Of a stretch of 64,000 nucleotides of DNA, positions 60,767-64,000 are shown one piece after another. A program made the translations under genes and the position numbers. Each line of letters starts with the position of its first letter. Position 1 is the stretch's first letter. The notes beneath the pieces are model-generated. The model did not search any database and was not told the DNA's origin. It saw nothing but the letters and a program-made list of their open reading frames with translations. Source of the DNA: Burkholderia stabilis (lineage in GTDB: Bacteria > Pseudomonadota > Gammaproteobacteria > Burkholderiales > Burkholderiaceae); NCBI RefSeq assembly GCF_001742165.1, contig NZ_CP016443.1, positions 1,364,001 to 1,428,000 of the forward strand, in the 5' to 3' direction.

Positions 60767-61192
60767 TCAGCCCGCGAGTTTCTTCGTCAGGAAAATGCGC
60801 GTGTGCCCGACCGGATAGTCCGGCAGCTCGCCGAAGCGGACATAACCGCGTTTCTCGTAGAACGGCCGCGCCTGGAAATCGAACGTGTCGAGCCACGCGC
60901 TGTGGCACCCGCGCGCGACGGCCTCCGCTTCGGCCAGATCCATGATGCGCGTGCCGGCGCCCTGCCCGCGCGCCGCCTCGGGCACCACGAGCAGGTCGAC
61001 ATGCAGCCAGCCGAACGCGGTGCCGCCCCACAGGCCGCCGACCACCGTGCCTTGCACGTCGGTCACGAGCACGGCCAGCGGACGGAAGTTGCTCGGGCCG
61101 GCCCGGCTTTCGTTGAATCGGACGAGCGGCGCGACGATCTCCTTGCGAACGTTCGCATCGCCCGCGTCGGTCACCTCGTATGTGAACGTCAT
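60767..61192 (-). CDS. GNAT-family N-acetyltransferase
   Basis: 141 residues. HVDLLVVPEAARGQGAGTRI is the acetyl-CoA-binding loop and TFDFQARPFYEKRGYVRFGE the conserved end. Similar to small-molecule acetyltransferases of unknown substrate. Start at 61192 chosen because the upstream frame (MRWPRR...) overlaps the RpiR gene in another frame. 55 bases downstream of the RpiR gene on the same strand. Confidence 0.87.
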   Translation of the reverse strand: MTFTYEVTDAGDANVRKEIVAPLVRFNESRAGPSNFRPLAVLVTDVQGTVVGGLWGGTAFGWLHVDLLVVPEAARGQGAGTRIMDLAEAEAVARGCHSAWLDTFDFQARPFYEKRGYVRFGELPDYPVGHTRIFLTKKLAG

Positions 61193-61247
61193 CGGTCGTA
61201 TCCGGCTGAATCGTGAATGACGGAAGCTTGAAGCGGCCCTCGCAGGC

Positions 61248-62108
61248 TCAGACGACGTAGGCGCCCTTCGCGTGCAACTCCGCTTCCGTGCGCTCGAGCG
61301 CCGCGATCGCATCGCTGCCTTCGAGCGCCAGCAACTGCGCGACCAGCGCCTCGGCCATCGCATGCGCGGCCACCAGCGACGGAAAGAACGACGGGCTGTC
61401 GTGCGTGAAGATCAGTTGCGCGTCCGCGTGCAGCGCGATCGGCGACACCGCGCTGTCGGTGATCGCGACGATCCGGCTGCCCTGCGCCTTCGCGGCCTGC
61501 GCGACGCGCGTGGCTTCCGCCGAATACGGCGCGAAGCTGACGATCACGGTCACGCTCTGCTTCGCGATCGTGCGCAGTTCCATTTCGAGCGAACCGGCGA
61601 CGCCGTTGAGCAGCGACACGGTCGGACGGAACAGCCGGTAGCCATACACGAACCCGAACGCGACCGGGTAGCACGAACGAAACCCGGCGACATGCACGTG
61701 CGACGCCTTGCGGATCAGCTTCGCCGCTTCCGCGAGCGTGTGCTCGTTCTGCGCGGCGGTGGCCGACAGGTTGTGCTGCTGCGCGGCGAGCAGGTCGTGC
61801 GCGAGCGACGCCTTCGCGTCGGGCCGTACGAGCGAGCGCGCCCGCTGCGTCAGCGGCTCGGGGCGCGTGCGCACACGCGCGACGCACAGGTCGCGCAGTT
61901 CGTTCCAGCCAGGGAAGCCGAATTGCTGCGCGAGCCGCACGAGCGACGCAGGCTGCACCTGCGCGCGCTGCGCGACCTTGCGCATCGACGAGGTGGCGAC
62001 TTCGTCGGGATGATCGAGCAGGAATGCGGCGCCCGCCTGGAATTGCGGGCTCAGCTCGGAAAATTGCGCCCGGATCCGGGACGCGAGTTCGTCGAAATTG
62101 GCGGCCAT
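61248..62108 (-). CDS. RpiR/MurR-family regulator
   Basis: 286-residue regulator: RpiR HTH at about 1-80 (DEVATSSMRKVAQRAQVQPA, LVRLAQQFGFPGWNELRDLC) and a SIS sugar-phosphate-binding domain (AKLIRKASHVHVAGFRSCYP, VTVIVSFAPYSAEATRVAQA, GSRIVAITDSAVSPIALHAD). Such proteins respond to sugar phosphates or amino sugars. Its target is not adjacent, unless it controls the GNAT gene. Confidence 0.87.
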   Translation of the reverse strand: MAANFDELASRIRAQFSELSPQFQAGAAFLLDHPDEVATSSMRKVAQRAQVQPASLVRLAQQFGFPGWNELRDLCVARVRTRPEPLTQRARSLVRPDAKASLAHDLLAAQQHNLSATAAQNEHTLAEAAKLIRKASHVHVAGFRSCYPVAFGFVYGYRLFRPTVSLLNGVAGSLEMELRTIAKQSVTVIVSFAPYSAEATRVAQAAKAQGSRIVAITDSAVSPIALHADAQLIFTHDSPSFFPSLVAAHAMAEALVAQLLALEGSDAIAALERTEAELHAKGAYVV

Positions 62109-62163
62109 CTTGATGAGAACGGGAACCGGTCGTTCATGGTATCACCGGCCCCGCGCGCATCGG

Positions 62164-62517
62164 TCAGCGCAGCACTTCGACGTGGTCGGCGTCGACCTTC
62201 ACGCGGCCCGACCATTTGCGCTCGAATTCGCCGGTCACCTTCACTTCGTTCTTGTCGTTCACGGGCTGGCCGGCCGCCCACAGCTTGTTGTCGATCTCGA
62301 CGCGGATCGTGCCGGTCGCATCGGCGAACTCGTAATCCTCGCCGCCGACATGCTTGACGATGCGCCCCTGCAACTGCACGTGCTGGTCGTCCTTGCCGTT
62401 CGCGAGCAGTTCCTTCACGGTGGTCGTGGTCAGCGCCGACGGCCCGGTGTATTGCGCGTAGACGGCGGCGGGCAGCGCGGCGAGCGCGATCGTCAGGATT
62501 CTGGCCAGGTGTTTCAT
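62164..62517 (-). CDS. ygiW: YgiW/YdeI-family periplasmic stress protein (BOF)
   Basis: 117 residues with a signal peptide (MKHLARILTIALAALPAAVYAQ) and a bacterial OB-fold: TTVKELLANGKDDQHVQLQG, GEDYEFADATGTIRVEIDNK, WSGRVKVDADHVEVLR. Family members help resist peroxide, cadmium, acid or cationic peptides. It is divergent from qseBC, the same arrangement as ygiW-qseBC in enterics, so it is probably controlled by QseB. Confidence 0.88.
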   Translation of the reverse strand: MKHLARILTIALAALPAAVYAQYTGPSALTTTTVKELLANGKDDQHVQLQGRIVKHVGGEDYEFADATGTIRVEIDNKLWAAGQPVNDKNEVKVTGEFERKWSGRVKVDADHVEVLR

Positions 62518-62575
62518 GATGTCGTTCCTCTTCTTCGATGTGGCGCCGCGCCCCGTTGAACGCGACACGCCAAGA

Positions 62576-62687
62576 TTACGGACCGTAAGATTAAGCAAAC
62601 CTGAAGGTCGTGCCGAAGCGACACGGTGCCGCATTGGACGAGTACGAACGCCCGCCAGGCACCGCCCGCCTTTAAGCCTGGGCTAAG
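62576..62687. promoter_or_regulatory. Candidate QseB/PmrA-type sites between ygiW and qseB
   Basis: TTTAAG-N5-GCTAAG (62671-62687) resembles the PmrA/QseB box of direct half-sites spaced by five bases. TTACGG-A-CCGTAA (62576-62588) is an inverted repeat followed by GATTAAG. Position between the divergent genes suits joint control. Assignment is by eye. Confidence 0.5.
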
Positions 62688-62749
62688 ACACGAGCGCTTA
62701 TCATGGGAACCCCGGGCGCCACGGCGCCCCGTTGAAGAGACACGAATCC

Positions 62750-63412
62750 ATGCGCGTACTGCTCGTCGAGGACGATCCGCTGATCGGCAGCGGGCTCGAA
62801 CAGGGCCTCAAACAGGAAGGCTTCGCCGTCGACTGGGTGAAGGACGGCGATGCCGCGTCGCTCGCGCTGCGCTCGACCGGCTACGGCCTGCTGCTGCTCG
62901 ACCTCGGGCTGCCGAACCGCGACGGCCTGTCGGTGCTCGCGGCGCTGCGCCGCCGCGACGAGACGCTGCCCGCGATCATCATCACTGCGCGCGACGGCGT
63001 GCCCGACCGTATCGCGGGCCTCGACAGCGGCGCGGACGATTACCTCGTCAAGCCGTTCGCGCTCGACGAACTGCTCGCGCGCATCCGCGCCGTCAACCGC
63101 CGTCATGCGGGGCGCGCGCAGACGACGCTCGCGATCGGCCCGCTGCGGCTCGACCCCGTCAAGCATCTCGTGTGGCTCGACGACGACGAAGTGCCGCTGT
63201 CGCCGAAGGAGTTCGTGCTGCTGCACGAGCTGATGCGCGAACCCGGCGCGGTGATTTCGCGCGAGCAGTTCGAGGAACGGCTGTACAGCTGGGGCGAGGA
63301 AATCGAGAGCAACGCGGTGCAGGTGCATATCCACAACCTGCGCAAGAAGCTCGGCCACGACATGATCCGCACGGTGCGCGGCGTCGGCTACCGGATCGGT
63401 GACGGCACATGA
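62750..63412 (+). CDS. qseB: QseB/PmrA-type response regulator
   Basis: 220-residue OmpR-class regulator. The receiver has Glu/Asp at the acid pocket (LLVEDDP), phosphorylatable Asp51 in LLLLDLGLPNRDG, and Lys in DYLVKPFA. The C-terminal winged helix carries LSPKEFVLLHELMREPGAVI and NAVQVHIHNLRKKLGHDMIR. The ATG at 62750 fits; a TTG 18 bases earlier is in frame but less likely. Overlaps the kinase start by 4 bases. Confidence 0.9.
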   Translation: MRVLLVEDDPLIGSGLEQGLKQEGFAVDWVKDGDAASLALRSTGYGLLLLDLGLPNRDGLSVLAALRRRDETLPAIIITARDGVPDRIAGLDSGADDYLVKPFALDELLARIRAVNRRHAGRAQTTLAIGPLRLDPVKHLVWLDDDEVPLSPKEFVLLHELMREPGAVISREQFEERLYSWGEEIESNAVQVHIHNLRKKLGHDMIRTVRGVGYRIGDGT

Positions 63413-64000
63413 CGCGCATGCAACGCGCGATCGAACGCTGGCGCAGCGCGTCGCTGCGGCGGCGCCTGCTGATGTGGCTGCTGCCGGCCGCATGCGTGAT
63501 CGGCCTGGTCGCGAGCGCGGGCACCTACTGGGGCGCGCTGCGCGAACTCGACGACCTGCTCGACGACCAGATGCGCAGCATGTCGAAGCAAATCGTCGTC
63601 GGCCCGAACGGCGAGCTGTCGTTCAGTAACCACACCGACAGCAAGCACGGCTTCGAGGCCAGCGATCCCGATGCGGTGCTGCTGCAGGTGTGGCGCAACG
63701 GCACGCTCGTGTACTCGACCGACCGCGATTCGAAACTGCCGCCGCCCGCGCAGACGGGCATCGCGAGCGTCGACGTCGGCGGCCAGCCGTGGCGCACCTA
63801 CGTGACCGAACGCGGCGGCACGACGATCCGGCTCGCGCAGGCGCGCCATGCGCGCTGGGAAGCGATCGCGGGCATCGCCGTGCACCTGCTGTGGCCGGTG
63901 TTCTCGATGCTGCCGGTGCTCGCGATCGGGCTGTGGTTCGGCATCGGCGCGGGGCTGCGGCCGTTGCGCACGATCGCCTCCGGCCTCAAGCGCAGGAATG
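63409..64000 (+). CDS. qseC: QseC/PmrB-type sensor histidine kinase, 3' end outside the window
   Basis: First 197 residues of a membrane kinase. A basic start, membrane segment (LLMWLLPAACVIGLVASAGT), a periplasmic sensor region (about 40-145) and a second membrane segment (AVHLLWPVFSMLPVLAIGLW), then GAGLRPLRTIASGLKRRN at the HAMP-like beginning. The His box lies beyond the window. Starts in the qseB stop (ATGA), so it is the cognate kinase. Confidence 0.88.
   Translation, partial: MTRMQRAIERWRSASLRRRLLMWLLPAACVIGLVASAGTYWGALRELDDLLDDQMRSMSKQIVVGPNGELSFSNHTDSKHGFEASDPDAVLLQVWRNGTLVYSTDRDSKLPPPAQTGIASVDVGGQPWRTYVTERGGTTIRLAQARHARWEAIAGIAVHLLWPVFSMLPVLAIGLWFGIGAGLRPLRTIASGLKRRN

Noticed and set aside
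1..64000. rRNA, tRNA, insertion sequences, prophage genes or an integrase with attachment sites
   Set aside because: None could be recognised on reading the window. The superinfection-immunity-like gene alone is not evidence of phage origin.

Overview
The window is high-GC (roughly two-thirds G+C), densely coded proteobacterial DNA. Protein families, codon use and gene order point to a Burkholderia species, probably of the B. cepacia complex. The many self-contained metabolic cassettes, each with its own LysR, TetR, GntR/MocR or XRE regulator, and the absence of rRNA, tRNA, phage, IS or CRISPR sequences suggest a secondary chromosome. That is an inference; nothing in the window proves it.

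Layout, left to right. 1-0.4 kb: end of a YefM antitoxin overlapping a YoeB toxin. 0.5-3.7 kb: ModA-like binding protein with a HAD phosphatase, a DUF4142 exported protein and a RimJ/RimL-type acetyltransferase. 3.7-6.1 kb: divergent lysR/lysA pair of the enteric type. 6.6-10.6 kb: cystine-type ABC transporter, cystathionine beta-lyase and a DUF3088 protein. 10.6-14.3 kb: WYL regulator/VOC protein pair and DMT exporter/MocR regulator pair, both divergent. 14.3-16.9 kb: two-gene NAD salvage operon (nicotinamide phosphoribosyltransferase and NMN adenylyltransferase-Nudix). 17.0-18.6 kb: SRPBCC and DUF4261 proteins. 18.7-25.9 kb: a divergent polyamine-membrane locus. 26.0-30.7 kb: cell-wall amidase, LprI-like protein, a hypothetical, a GNAT enzyme, and a LysR/flavin monooxygenase pair. 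30.7-32.0 kb: a frameshifted membrane/ankyrin gene. 32.2-35.6 kb: puuA-puuR-puuB putrescine catabolism operon. 35.7-39.6 kb: a LysR relic, then codB-codA-tetR for cytosine use. 39.7-44.1 kb: glycine-zipper protein, a LysR regulator and a Rieske oxygenase-rubredoxin-reductase operon. 44.4-52.1 kb: TauE/SafE exporter, amino-acid permease, NnrU, TfoX-like protein, Ldh-family dehydrogenase, M20 peptidase and nitronate monooxygenase-like enzyme. 52.4-62.1 kb: DUF1460 lipoprotein, TPR-like protein, FtrA-like regulator/rhodanese, superinfection-immunity-like protein, P450, DUF2158 protein, PEP mutase-family enzyme, ankyrin protein, GNAT enzyme and RpiR regulator. 62.2-64 kb: ygiW divergent from qseBC, with qseC cut by the window end.

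The most interesting stretch is 18.7-25.9 kb. A leftward group (DUF350 membrane protein, SPFH/flotillin-like protein, DUF4178 zinc-ribbon protein, a 49-residue Gly/Ser-rich membrane peptide, S-adenosylmethionine decarboxylase, an exported protein) faces a rightward pair (membrane-embedded aminopropyltransferase and a Tat/lipobox FAD oxidoreductase) across a 121-bp shared promoter region. Several genes overlap by 1-4 bp. Together they could make decarboxylated SAM, transfer aminopropyl groups at the membrane and oxidise the product, organised by the SPFH and DUF350 proteins. The protein families are known individually; the product and purpose are not evident from sequence. The puuABR operon 10 kb away gives the window a second polyamine module.
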